Assembly (NCBI GenBank): GCA_021298835.1
Contig: JAJTHG010000005.1
Span: forward strand, 33,972 to 97,971
DNA length: 64,000 bases
DNA from: Gemmatimonadota bacterium
GTDB lineage: Bacteria > Gemmatimonadota > Gemmatimonadetes > Gemmatimonadales > Gemmatimonadaceae
Reading direction: 5' to 3'
Shown here: positions 35,993 through 43,834 of the stretch, in pieces
How the letters are laid out: every line of letters begins with the position of its first letter
Position numbering within the stretch: position 1 is the stretch's first letter
Notes under the pieces: generated by a model
Databases searched by the model: none
What the model was told of the DNA's origin: nothing
Seen by the model: only the letters and a program-made list of their open reading frames with translations
Position numbers and translations under genes: made by a program

Positions 35993-36034
35993 GGGACGAG
36001 TCGGGGGCGGGGCGGTCGAAGTCGCGCGTGCCCA

Positions 36035-36040
36035 AAGCTA
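36035..36040 (-). promoter_or_regulatory. thyX: Candidate -10 box (TAGCTT) for thyX
   Basis: Minus-strand TAGCTT lies 42 bases before GTG 35992, so this gene would have a short leader. The G-rich tandem repeat sits directly behind it where a -35 box would be. Confidence 0.35.
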
Positions 36041-36050
36041 GTCCGGCCCG

Positions 36051-36125
36051 TGGGCGCGGGCAGGGTGGGCGCGGGCAGGGTGGGCGCGGGCAGGGTGGAC
36101 GCGGGCAGGGTGGACGCGGGCCGAC
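36051..36125 (+). repeat. Five-copy 15-base G-rich tandem repeat
   Basis: Unit TGGGCGCGGGCAGGG occurs exactly at 36051, 36066 and 36081, with TGGACG variants at 36096 and 36111 (last copy partly diverged). It lies in the gap between thyX and the FAD oxidase gene, upstream of the thyX promoter. Runs of GGG separated by 1-3 bases on the plus strand could fold as G-quadruplexes. Confidence 0.9.
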
Positions 36126-36163
36126 ACGCGCGCGCCCGCTTGCCGACCCGCCTCGCGGCGGCC

Positions 36164-37810
36164 CTATCCGGCCCGCCCCTCGCGCACCGCCTCGCCGAGC
36201 AGCGACAACCGGAAGCCGGCATACCGACGCTCCCGTGCCACGAGGTCGAGCGCCGCGCGCGCCGCGGGTGGCAGCGGTGCCAGCGCCGGGTCGTACTTCA
36301 CGTCGCCGATCGGGGAGGCCCCCTCCGCCGGCAGGATCACCCCGGGGTTGAGCACCCCGTCGGGGTCCGCCGCCGCCTTCACCGCCCGGAACGCCGCCAC
36401 CGCCTCCGCCGGCCAGAGCACGGGCACCAGCGGCGCCCGCAGCCGTCCGTCGCCATGCTCGCCGGCCGGCGTCCCGCCGAGCATGCCGATGAGCGCGCTC
36501 ACCTCGGCGTAGATCACGCTCACCCGCGCGCGCCAATCGTCCGCCTGCATGTCCACCAGCGGATTCACATGCGCATGCGCATCGCCGGCGTGGCCGAAGA
36601 TCACGCCCGGCACGCCATGCTTCGCGAGAATCGCCCGCACCCCACGCACGTACGCCGGAAACGCCGCCGGCGGCACGCACCCGTCCTCGATGAACTGCAT
36701 CGACGCGCGCTCCGGGTAGAGCCGAGTGATCGTCGGACTCGCCGCATGCCGCAGGTGCCACAGCGCCGCCTGTGCCTGCGCGTCGTCGGCGGTGACACAC
36801 CACCTGGCGCCGGCCACTGCCGCTTCGGTCGCCAGACGCCGCACTGCAGCGTCGGCGGCCGAGGCATCGGTGCCTTCGGCCAGCATCATCAGCACGGCCT
36901 CGGCGTCGTCCGGCACATGCAGCGCGCTCGCCTCGTCGCGTGCCACGTCGAGGAACGTGCGATCGAGCAACTCGCACGCGACGGCCCCGGCCGCCCCGGC
37001 CGTCGCCGCGGCCTCCACGGCCCCCTCGAGCGTCGGGAAGGCCGCGACCACCGTGGCCTCGGCCCCCGCCAGCGGCTCGAGCAGGCACTCCACCGCCGTG
37101 AATACGGCGAGCGTCCCTTCGCTCCCGACGAGCAGTTCGACGAGGTCGCCCGACGCCAGCCACTCGGCCAACGCGTAGCCGCTCGATTCCTTGCGCACAC
37201 CGGGACGCCGGGACGCCGCAGCGAGCTTCGAGTCGGTGCGCCAGGAAGCGGCGCGCGCCGCGAGCGCAGCGACCGCCGCCACCGCCACCGGCCACGGCTC
37301 CCCGCGGCGCACCCACGCGCGCGACCCGTCGGCGAAGACGCACTCGAGCCCCGTGATCCAGCGCCGCGTCGCGCCGAACCCGAGCGTCTCGGCGCCGGCC
37401 GCGTTCGTGCCGCACATCCCGCCGATGGTGCAGTACGCCCCGCTCGACGGATGCGGCGGAAAGCGCAACCCATGCGCCCGCGCCGCAGCGTCCACGCGAT
37501 CGCGCACGGCGCCGGGACCGACCACCACCCGCCGCGTCGCCGCCTCCACCGGGCCGATCCCGTCGAGGCGCGAGAGGTCCAGCACGATCCCGGGCCCGAT
37601 CGCGCCGTTGGCCATCGACGAGCCCGAGCCCCGCGGCACGATGGTCGCCCCCGTCGCGGCGGCCCAGCGCACGAGCGTCGCCACGTCCTCGGCGTCGGCC
37701 GGCACCGCCACCGCGCGCGGCAGGATGCGGCCGATGCCGGCGCCCTCGCTATAGACGGCGAGGGCGTCGGGGTCGGTGCGGTAGATGCCGCGATATCCCG
37801 GGGGTGCCAT
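36164..37810 (-). CDS. FAD-linked oxidase, GlcD / D-lactate dehydrogenase type
   Basis: This 548-residue flavoprotein belongs to the VAO/PCMH family. The FAD-binding half contains TIVPRGSGSSMANGAIG, GPGAVRDRVDAAARAHGL and SGAYCTIGGMCGTNAAG. The C-terminal catalytic half has VIFGHAGDAHAHVNPLVD and GEHGDGRLRAPLV, matching GlcD-type D-lactate or glycolate dehydrogenases that feed electrons to a carrier. There is no adjacent Fe-S subunit (GlcF), so the electron acceptor is unclear. ATG 37810 follows a TAGATT box by 8 bases. Confidence 0.9.
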   Translation of the reverse strand: MAPPGYRGIYRTDPDALAVYSEGAGIGRILPRAVAVPADAEDVATLVRWAAATGATIVPRGSGSSMANGAIGPGIVLDLSRLDGIGPVEAATRRVVVGPGAVRDRVDAAARAHGLRFPPHPSSGAYCTIGGMCGTNAAGAETLGFGATRRWITGLECVFADGSRAWVRRGEPWPVAVAAVAALAARAASWRTDSKLAAASRRPGVRKESSGYALAEWLASGDLVELLVGSEGTLAVFTAVECLLEPLAGAEATVVAAFPTLEGAVEAAATAGAAGAVACELLDRTFLDVARDEASALHVPDDAEAVLMMLAEGTDASAADAAVRRLATEAAVAGARWCVTADDAQAQAALWHLRHAASPTITRLYPERASMQFIEDGCVPPAAFPAYVRGVRAILAKHGVPGVIFGHAGDAHAHVNPLVDMQADDWRARVSVIYAEVSALIGMLGGTPAGEHGDGRLRAPLVPVLWPAEAVAAFRAVKAAADPDGVLNPGVILPAEGASPIGDVKYDPALAPLPPAARAALDLVARERRYAGFRLSLLGEAVREGRAG

Positions 37811-37818
37811 CGCGGGAG

Positions 37819-37824
37819 AATCTA
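37819..37824 (-). promoter_or_regulatory. Candidate leaderless -10 box (TAGATT) for the FAD oxidase gene
   Basis: Minus-strand TAGATT ends 8 bases before ATG 37810; no Shine-Dalgarno is visible. Confidence 0.5.
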
Positions 37825-37898
37825 CGTGGCGAGCGGACGGACCTTCGCGGCCGCGGGCGGCGGGCTGGTCATCCCCCGCCCCAGCCGGTGCCGGCCGC

Positions 37899-38873
37899 CT
37901 ACCAGCCCAGTACCTGCGCGAACACCAGCGGCACCACGATCGTCGCGTCGGATTCGATCATGAACCGCGGCGTGTCGGCCGCCAGCTTCCCCCACGTGAT
38001 CTTCTCCGTCGGCGGCGCGCCGCTGTACCCGCCGTACGACGCGGTCGCCTCCGACACCTGGCAGAAGTAGCCCCAGACGGGGACGTCCGCCCGCTGCAGG
38101 TCCTGATGCAGCATCGGCACCACGCAGATGGGGAAGTCGCCGGCGATCCCGCCCCCCACCTGGAAGAAGCCGATCGGCGCCTCGCGCGACGTGGTCGCGT
38201 ACCACTCGGCCAGCTGCAGCATGTACTCGATCCCCGTGCGCACCGTGTGCACGTTTCCCACGTGGCCCTCGATCACGTGGCCCGCGTACATGTTGCCGAG
38301 CGTCGAGTCCTCCCAGCCCGGCACGACCATCGGCAGGTTCGCCTCGGCGGCGGCGACCATCCACGAGTCGCGCGGGTCGATCTGGCAGTGCTCGCGCAGT
38401 GCGCCGCTGCGGATCACGCGATACAGGAATTCGTGGGGGAACAGCCGCTCGCCCCGCGCGTCGGCCGCCGTCCACTCGGCGAGCACGGCCGCCTCGAGCC
38501 GCCGCATCGCCTCGTGCTCGGGGATGCAGGTGTCGGTCACGCGGTTGAGGTGCCGCGCCAGCAGGCCCGCCTCCTGCTCGGCGGTGAGTTCGCGCCAGTT
38601 GGGGATACGCTCGTAGAAGTCGTGCGCGACGAGGTTGAAGAGGTCTTCCTCCAGGTTCGCGCCGGTGCACGAGATCGCGTGCACCTTGCCCCGGCGGATC
38701 ATCTCGGCGAGCGACCGCCCGAGCTCGGCCGTGGACATCGCTCCGGCGAGCGTGAGCAGCATGCGGCCGCCGCGCTCGAGGTGGGCCGTCCACGCGTCGG
38801 CGGCATCCACGACGACGGCGGCGTTGAAGTGGCGGTAGTGATGGCGGACGAACTGCGTGACCGGACCGGCCAT
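37899..38873 (-). CDS. Deoxyhypusine synthase-like enzyme
   Basis: This 324-residue protein matches the deoxyhypusine synthase fold. CTGANLEEDLFNLVAHDFYE corresponds to the NAD/spermidine-binding block, FFQVGGGIAGDFPICVVPML follows, and SGAPPTEKITWGKLA carries the catalytic lysine (K296 in WGK). In archaea and eukaryotes this enzyme modifies eIF5A, which bacteria lack; some bacterial relatives make homospermidine or other polyamines. The substrate here is unknown. ATG 38873 is chosen because homology begins there. A folded 68-base element lies in the 162-base gap upstream. Confidence 0.85.
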   Translation of the reverse strand: MAGPVTQFVRHHYRHFNAAVVVDAADAWTAHLERGGRMLLTLAGAMSTAELGRSLAEMIRRGKVHAISCTGANLEEDLFNLVAHDFYERIPNWRELTAEQEAGLLARHLNRVTDTCIPEHEAMRRLEAAVLAEWTAADARGERLFPHEFLYRVIRSGALREHCQIDPRDSWMVAAAEANLPMVVPGWEDSTLGNMYAGHVIEGHVGNVHTVRTGIEYMLQLAEWYATTSREAPIGFFQVGGGIAGDFPICVVPMLHQDLQRADVPVWGYFCQVSEATASYGGYSGAPPTEKITWGKLAADTPRFMIESDATIVVPLVFAQVLGW

Positions 38874-38922
38874 GGGGAATGCCCTCGCGCGTCGGGGACG
38901 CACCGCGGGGCCGGACGCACGA

Positions 38923-38990
38923 CGAGCCACCGCGGGGCGCCCTACGGCCCGCGGGGTCGCGGGCCGCCATCGGAAGCGCGGGGTGGCTCG
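38923..38990 (-). ncRNA. Structured intergenic RNA upstream of the deoxyhypusine synthase-like gene
   Basis: On the minus-strand transcript CGAGCCACC pairs with GGTGGCTCG (9 bp, outer stem) and CGGCCCGCG with CGCGGGCCG around loop ACCC (9 bp, inner stem), with a possible GCGC pairing between. It sits after the squalene-synthase stop and before the next start, so it may be a terminator or a regulatory leader. A TAGCGT box at 39006-39001 could start a transcript that includes it. Confidence 0.45.
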
Positions 38991-39035
38991 AACGGGGGGA
39001 ACGCTAGCGGCGCCCGCGACGCCGGTCCAGCGGGA

Positions 39036-40085
39036 CTACCGGGCGGGGGCCAGGACGAACGGCTTGCGCCGGACACGCGACGTCAGCCACCGCAAGCCCG
39101 CGTTGCTCATCACCAGCAGCGGCGCCACCACGAGCAACGCCTTCACCTCGCCGCGCGAGATCTTCACCGTCCCCCCGCGCCGCAGCATCGCGCGCGACCC
39201 CTCGAGATCGCGCAGCGTCGCCTGCGCCATCAGCAGGGGGAGGATGCAGAACATGCGGATTGCCGGGTGGCGGCGCGGAATCGCCAGCGTGTACTCCAGC
39301 GCCTCGTCGAGGTCGTGCCACGCCAGTTCGACGTACTCGCGTACCGCAGCGTGGTTGGCCGCCTCGTGTGCCGGCGAGAGGATCGTCTCGTGCGACGACC
39401 CGTGCGCCCGCAGGGACTGCCCCGGGATGTAGATCGCGTTCTCGTGCTCCGCGTCCCAGGCGATGTCCTTGAGGATGTTCACCGTCTGCAGCGCCTCGCC
39501 GAACTCCTTCGCGCGCGCGAGCAGGCGGTCGTACTGCTGCGCCCCGAACCGCCGCGGATCGTACGCGCGCCAGAGGTCGGTGAGCATGTGCCCCACCGTG
39601 CCCGCGACGTACCAGCAGTACTCGCGGTACTCCGGCAGCGACTCGATCCGCAAACCGCGCGGGTAGCGCAGGACGAACTTCTTCATCCCGACGACCATCT
39701 CGGTCACCCAGTGCTGCACGCGGTCGCGCGCCGCACTGGGAAGGTCGCGGAAGACCAGAAGCACGATGCCCGTCCCGCGCACGAGCGCCACGTGATCCGC
39801 CGCGCCGCCGATCACCTGCGCCTCGGCCAGGAAGCGCGCCTCCGCATCCGGCCCCTCGAAGGCGTCGAGCATCCGGTCCAGCAGCGAGGCCTTGAGCGCG
39901 GGGTCGGCCGCACCGTCGTCCTCGATGGTGTCCGCGATGCGGCACAGCAGGTACGCCACCCGCACGGCCCGCTCGAGCGACGCCGGCAGGAACCGGATGT
40001 TGAGCGCGAAGGTCCGGGAGACCTTCGGCAGCATCTCGGCGCACCAGCGGTCGGCGGCGGGCAGGGAGAGGATGCTCGCAGTCAC
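39036..40085 (-). CDS. Squalene/phytoene synthase family protein
   Basis: This 349-residue prenyl-condensing enzyme joins two C15 or C20 diphosphates head to head. Both Asp-rich magnesium motifs are present: DTIEDD within LCRIADTIEDD, and KDIAWDAEHENAIYIP after LQTVNIL. SRTFALNIRFLPASLERAV at the N-terminus and YCWYVAGTVGHMLTDLW resemble squalene synthase more than phytoene synthase. Hopanoid precursor synthesis is therefore the likelier role. GTG 40085 lies 8 bases after a TATCTT box, supporting this start over the longer open frame upstream. Confidence 0.9.
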   Translation of the reverse strand: MTASILSLPAADRWCAEMLPKVSRTFALNIRFLPASLERAVRVAYLLCRIADTIEDDGAADPALKASLLDRMLDAFEGPDAEARFLAEAQVIGGAADHVALVRGTGIVLLVFRDLPSAARDRVQHWVTEMVVGMKKFVLRYPRGLRIESLPEYREYCWYVAGTVGHMLTDLWRAYDPRRFGAQQYDRLLARAKEFGEALQTVNILKDIAWDAEHENAIYIPGQSLRAHGSSHETILSPAHEAANHAAVREYVELAWHDLDEALEYTLAIPRRHPAIRMFCILPLLMAQATLRDLEGSRAMLRRGGTVKISRGEVKALLVVAPLLVMSNAGLRWLTSRVRRKPFVLAPAR

Positions 40086-40093
40086 GGTGGGGA

Positions 40094-40099
40094 AAGATA
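40094..40099 (-). promoter_or_regulatory. Candidate leaderless -10 box (TATCTT) for the squalene/phytoene synthase gene
   Basis: Minus-strand TATCTT ends 8 bases before GTG 40085. Behind it GAGCCGACG is repeated in tandem (about 40120-40145). Confidence 0.55.
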
Positions 40100-40198
40100 G
40101 CCTCGCCGTGCCGCCCAGGCGCCGACGAGCCGACGAGCCGACGAATTGTGACCTCGCGCGCGACCCGGGCGGGGCGCGCATCCCGGTGACCGCCGCCG

Positions 40199-41017
40199 CT
40201 ACCCCCGCCCGAACCCCGGCGGCAACGCCGCCTGCTTCAGCGCATCGAGCAGCGACCCGCGCCGCTTGAGTTCCCCGCTCTCCAGCCGGTCGAGCAACTG
40301 GTCGAGCGCCAGCGCCGCTCGCGCCACCGGCCCCCGGAAGCCGCGCGCCACCGCCAGACCGCCCAAGGGCCCCGCGACCGCCGGCAGCACCGCCACGACC
40401 GGCAGCACGCCCAGCACGAAGAGGATCCCCGCCGCCACCGCCCCCGTCACCGCGAGCGCCGACCCGCCGGCCGCGTAGCTCGCGCGCGTCGGCGTCATGT
40501 CGGCATCGAGCCGCACGTGCACGTGCGTCGCATCCACCGGCGTCACGAAGGCCGAGACCTCCATCGCCCGCGAGAACGCGTGCTCCTTCCCCCCGAACGT
40601 CCGCTCGACGGTGCGCGCCAGCGAGGCGGCGACGTCGCGCTGCGGTTCCCAGACGAGGCGTGCGGGATGCCGCCGCTTGAGCTGCAGGTATTCCTGGCGC
40701 CGCATCCACTCGTCCACCGCCGCCAGCACGTCCGCCGGCGTTCCCGGTACGGTGCGTTCCGCCGAGACGCTGGCCGCCCCGAGCAGCCGCGAAGCGAGCG
40801 ACGCATCGCGCGGTGCGATCGACCGCGACTGCTCCTCGGCCATCGCCTGCCGCAGCGCCGTGGCGTCGAGCCCCACCTCGCGACCCAGCTCCACCAGCTG
40901 CTGCTCGGTGAGCCCCTCGCCCGCGTCCTCCGACTGGCTGGCGGCCTGCAGCTCCGCCGCCCGCGCGAGCACGCGCTCGAGGGCGCCCCGGTCGAACTTC
41001 ACCGGCGGCAGTCCCAC
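40199..41017 (-). CDS. Uncharacterised membrane protein
   Basis: This 272-residue protein has an N-terminal helical region (GLTEQQLVELGREVGLDATA, a pattern seen near the start of many short regulatory helices), a soluble middle and two adjacent hydrophobic segments (ALAVTGAVAAGILFVLGVLP and VVAVLPAVAGPLGGLAVARG). The C-terminal tail is basic and helical (LDQLLDRLESGELKRR). I recognise no named domain. The start GTG 41017 is two bases after the preceding stop, making it the last gene of a seven-gene run. Confidence 0.7.
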   Translation of the reverse strand: MGLPPVKFDRGALERVLARAAELQAASQSEDAGEGLTEQQLVELGREVGLDATALRQAMAEEQSRSIAPRDASLASRLLGAASVSAERTVPGTPADVLAAVDEWMRRQEYLQLKRRHPARLVWEPQRDVAASLARTVERTFGGKEHAFSRAMEVSAFVTPVDATHVHVRLDADMTPTRASYAAGGSALAVTGAVAAGILFVLGVLPVVAVLPAVAGPLGGLAVARGFRGPVARAALALDQLLDRLESGELKRRGSLLDALKQAALPPGFGRG

Positions 41018-41019
41018 GC

Positions 41020-42117
41020 TCAGAGCCCCCCCAGCATCAGGTCGAGTTGCCGGACGAGCCCGGCCGCCACCACCGGTGGCAACGCGAACACCTGCTCGAA
41101 CGGCCGTCCCGTCGCACGGGCCTCGGCGAGGTAGAACTGGCGATACCCCTCGGCCAGCGTGGGGGCGACCCGGTCCAGCAGCAGCGCGCCCGCGCGCACC
41201 GCCGCCGCTGCCGAGAGCCGGTCGGCGATGCCGGCGCGCTTCTCGGCTGGCGTGGTGTTGTCCGCCACGACCTGCAGCGCCAGCATCCCTGCCTGTTCAT
41301 GGATCAACGTGAATACCACCTCATTCGCCTGGTCCACCCGAGGGGGCAGCCCCACCGCGGCGCTCGGCTGCTGCGGCCCCAGCATCACCGTGCGGCCCTC
41401 GCCCCCGAGCGGCAGGACGAGCAGCCCCTCGCCGTTGAGCTGGCGCGTCTCCCGCAGGAAGGGCGCGACCCGGTCCCGGAGCGTCCCCTGCCAGGTCGCC
41501 GCCGCCGCGGCGATCACGCCCGCGCGCAGCCGCTGCTGCTCCACCCACCATTGGTGGAACCAGCGATCGTACTCGTCCTGCAGTCCCTGCGCGAAGCGCT
41601 TGAGCCACGCCCGGTCAGCCGGCGTCGTGAACGATTGGGCCAGGGCGGCGACGATTGCGGCCTGATCGCCGGCGCGTCGCGGATTCCCGCCCGATGCCTC
41701 GAACGCCTCGAGGCCCCGCTGCAGCTCGAGCAGCGTCGGCGCGAGCTGCGCGACGAACTGCCCCTGCGCGAGGTTCGGGTTGCGGCGGACCCCCTCGCGG
41801 AGCCACGCGAGCGAGGTATCGAGCGCCGTCAGGATGCCGCGCTGATTCTTGAGGACGGTCGTCTCGTCGCGCCAGCCACGGCGGAAGAGCGGCACCGGGG
41901 CGGTGTCCGGCAGCACCATCGCCCAACCGTGCAGCCACAGGTCCACATGTTCGCGCACCTTGAGCTGCCACGTGAGGCGGGCAGGCTCGGCGGCGATTGC
42001 CGTCACGGGGGACACCGGCCGCTCGGGGGGTCGCGCCGGTGCGCACGCCGCGCCACCCACCAGCACCGTCGCGGCGACCGCGCCCGCCCATCGGCACGAG
42101 GCCACATGCCGCGTCAT
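41020..42117 (-). CDS. Uncharacterised exported protein or lipoprotein
   Basis: This 365-residue protein begins with a signal peptide (WAGAVAATVLVGGAACAP) whose GAAC could be a weak lipobox. The mature part is helix-rich, with LTWQLKVREHVDLWLHGWAM, FRRGWRDETTVLKNQ, several Trp-rich helices (YDRWFHQWWVEQQRLRAG) and EVVFTLIHEQAGMLALQVV, which contains HE but not HExxH. I do not recognise the family. ATG 42117 overlaps the stop of the zinc-ribbon gene (ATGA), so the two are coupled. Confidence 0.72.
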   Translation of the reverse strand: MTRHVASCRWAGAVAATVLVGGAACAPARPPERPVSPVTAIAAEPARLTWQLKVREHVDLWLHGWAMVLPDTAPVPLFRRGWRDETTVLKNQRGILTALDTSLAWLREGVRRNPNLAQGQFVAQLAPTLLELQRGLEAFEASGGNPRRAGDQAAIVAALAQSFTTPADRAWLKRFAQGLQDEYDRWFHQWWVEQQRLRAGVIAAAAATWQGTLRDRVAPFLRETRQLNGEGLLVLPLGGEGRTVMLGPQQPSAAVGLPPRVDQANEVVFTLIHEQAGMLALQVVADNTTPAEKRAGIADRLSAAAAVRAGALLLDRVAPTLAEGYRQFYLAEARATGRPFEQVFALPPVVAAGLVRQLDLMLGGL

Positions 42118-42746
42118 CCGGAGGTCCCCGCGAGCCCCCGCCCGCACGTCACGCAGAACTTCCAGGCGAGATCCAGCTCCGTCGAACACGCCGGGCAGCG
42201 CAGCGTCGTGAGGTTCTGGCCGCAATGCGGGCAGAACGTCAGGCGGCATCCGGCGGGCAGGTCCTTGCTGCAGTAGCGGCAATGGCCGCCGAGGTCCTCG
42301 GCGGTCATGGTGCGTGGAGACGGAACGGGCACGGCGGGCTCCTGAGGCGGTGAGGCGGGCGCGACGGGGGCAGGTCCACGGGTCGCCGACGGACGGTCCG
42401 GCGCAGGGAACGACACGGCCGGCGCGCGGTGGACCGTCACCGGCTCGTCCCGATGCGCCCGGTAGACGGCGAGGTCGGGCGCCGGCTTGAGCAGCTCGTC
42501 CGCGCAGTGGGCGCGCACGGCGTTGGAGACTTCGGCATAGCCGCGTTCACCGGCGAGCAGCCGTACGACCGTCAGCTCGTACTCCTCGGCCGACTCCACC
42601 CCGAGCGCGTCGCGCCAGCGGCGGTACGGCACCAGCGTGTGGATGATGGCATGCACCGTCGTCTCGCGGCCGGTGCCCTCCAACTGGCGCACGATCGCGG
42701 CTGCGAGCCGGTCGAGCGGGTCGAAGGCCGCCGGAACGCCCGTCAT
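42114..42746 (-). CDS. Double zinc-ribbon protein
   Basis: This 210-residue cytoplasmic protein ends in two CxxC...CxxC ribbons: HCRYCSKDL...TFCPHCGQN and LRCPACSTE...FCVTCGRGL. The N-terminal 110 residues are helical (FDPLDRLAAAIVRQLEGTGR) and a Pro-rich linker joins the halves. Double zinc ribbons of this type bind proteins or nucleic acids; no specific function can be assigned. It is followed by, and overlaps, the exported-protein gene and sits 16 bases after the small membrane protein gene. Confidence 0.75.
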   Translation of the reverse strand: MTGVPAAFDPLDRLAAAIVRQLEGTGRETTVHAIIHTLVPYRRWRDALGVESAEEYELTVVRLLAGERGYAEVSNAVRAHCADELLKPAPDLAVYRAHRDEPVTVHRAPAVSFPAPDRPSATRGPAPVAPASPPQEPAVPVPSPRTMTAEDLGGHCRYCSKDLPAGCRLTFCPHCGQNLTTLRCPACSTELDLAWKFCVTCGRGLAGTSG

Positions 42747-42762
42747 GGCGCGACGGGGCGGC

Positions 42763-42966
42763 TCAGCGCCGTCGCCATGCCGTCGCGCTGTCCTCCACCG
42801 CGGCGGCGAGCGAGTCGGGGTCGATCTGCACCTTCCGCCGCACCGCACCGCCGGCGCGCTCGGTGAGGCGCTCCAGCACGTGTTTCTCGTGCTTCGTGTG
42901 ATCGGTCCAGCCCAGGTAGTAGCCGGCACCGACACCGATCGCGATCGTGAAGAGGAAGCGGAACAT
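42763..42966 (-). CDS. Small single-helix membrane protein
   Basis: This 67-residue protein has one N-terminal membrane helix (FRFLFTIAIGVGAGYYLGW) and a charged, probably helical tail (HVLERLTERAGGAVRRKVQ). AGGAGA lies a few bases before ATG 42966, supporting translation. It resembles small YtxH-like proteins but is too short to assign. It is part of the seven-gene minus-strand run. Confidence 0.6.
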   Translation of the reverse strand: MFRFLFTIAIGVGAGYYLGWTDHTKHEKHVLERLTERAGGAVRRKVQIDPDSLAAAVEDSATAWRRR

Positions 42967-42988
42967 CGGGTCTCCTGTGGTCCGTCCG

Positions 42989-43618
42989 TCAAGGACGGCC
43001 GACCGGTACGGCCGGTAACGGCCGGGCGGCGCGGAAGCTGGTGTTGTCCGGCAGGGCGTCGAGGTGCGCCGAGGCCTTGCGACCGGCGGGGGTCGCGAGC
43101 CACGCGTCGAAGCCGCTCGGGATCCAGCCGTCGCTCCGGTCCTGCCGTGCGGCGGCCCGCGTCGCGAGGTGATTGGCGTATTCGTTCTGCGCATGGCCGT
43201 TGTGGCCGCGCACCCACCGCCAGGAGACCGCGTGCGGGCGCGCCGCCTCGAGTGCGTCGAACCAGAGGGCGAGGTTCTCGATCGGCCCGCCACTGCGCGT
43301 CCACCCCTTGCGCGACCACCCGTGCACCCAGTCTGTCATGCCATCGACGAGGTACCGCGAGTCGCTCGTGAACTGCACGCGGAAGTGCGTGCCCTTGCGC
43401 CCGAGGGCCGCGAAACTGTCGATCACCGAGCGCAGGGCCATGCGGTTGTTGGTCGTCGCGGGCTCGCTTGTCCACAGGTCGCGCCGCACGACCGTGCCGT
43501 CCGGCTGGCGGAACTCCAGCAGCGCGCCGGCCGCGCCCGGGTTGTCGCCGTCCTTGCCGTTGCCGAGGCACGATTCGTCGGCATAGATCGCCACCAGCGG
43601 ACGCTCGGTCATGCTCAC
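42989..43618 (-). CDS. RNase H-fold protein with changed catalytic residues
   Basis: This 209-residue protein aligns with RNase HI: IYADESCLGN (D14, equivalent to D10 of E. coli), TTNNRMALRSVI, FTSDSRYLVDGM (D86, equivalent to D70) and WRWVRGHNGHAQNEYANHLA. Where E. coli has catalytic Glu48 (NNRMEL) this protein has Ala61, and where it has Asp134 (NERCDELA) it has Asn149. Two of four metal-binding carboxylates are thus replaced, which predicts weak or absent nuclease activity unless another residue compensates. GTG 43618 overlaps the previous stop; ATG 43612 is an alternative. A 50-residue C-terminal extension follows the fold. Confidence 0.8.
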   Translation of the reverse strand: MSMTERPLVAIYADESCLGNGKDGDNPGAAGALLEFRQPDGTVVRRDLWTSEPATTNNRMALRSVIDSFAALGRKGTHFRVQFTSDSRYLVDGMTDWVHGWSRKGWTRSGGPIENLALWFDALEAARPHAVSWRWVRGHNGHAQNEYANHLATRAAARQDRSDGWIPSGFDAWLATPAGRKASAHLDALPDNTSFRAARPLPAVPVGRP

Positions 43619-43827
43619 ACCACCTCGAAGCCGTCGAGGTCGTCGAGGGGCACGGTCAGCGGGGCGCCGGTCACTGGGTGACGTCCCTCGACGACCTCGC
43701 CGCCGCGCACCGCGCGGATGCGCTCCGGGACGAAGACGATCTCGTGGGCCGGCCGCCGGACCGCGAGGCGGCGGCCCTCGGCGATCGCGCGCTCGAGCGC
43801 GTCGTACTGCCGTGTGGTCAGGCCCAT
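43615..43827 (-). CDS. Small uncharacterised protein
   Basis: This 70-residue protein starts at ATG 43827, seven bases after the M20 peptidase stop, and overlaps the RNase H-like start. It has an N-terminal helix (RQYDALERAIAEGRRLAVRR) and a beta-rich tail ending in VPLDDLDGFEVV. No motif is recognised. Tight packing between two coding genes is the main evidence that it is real. Confidence 0.6.
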   Translation of the reverse strand: MGLTTRQYDALERAIAEGRRLAVRRPAHEIVFVPERIRAVRGGEVVEGRHPVTGAPLTVPLDDLDGFEVV

Positions 43828-43834
43828 GTTGCGG

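Noticed and set aside
40120..40145. GAGCCGACG tandem repeat as a regulatory iteron
   Set aside because: Only about three short copies, no replication gene nearby, likely simple-sequence drift.
41270..41300. HE motif in the exported protein (LIHEQAG) as a zinc protease site
   Set aside because: It is HEQAG, not HExxH, and no other ligand motif is visible.
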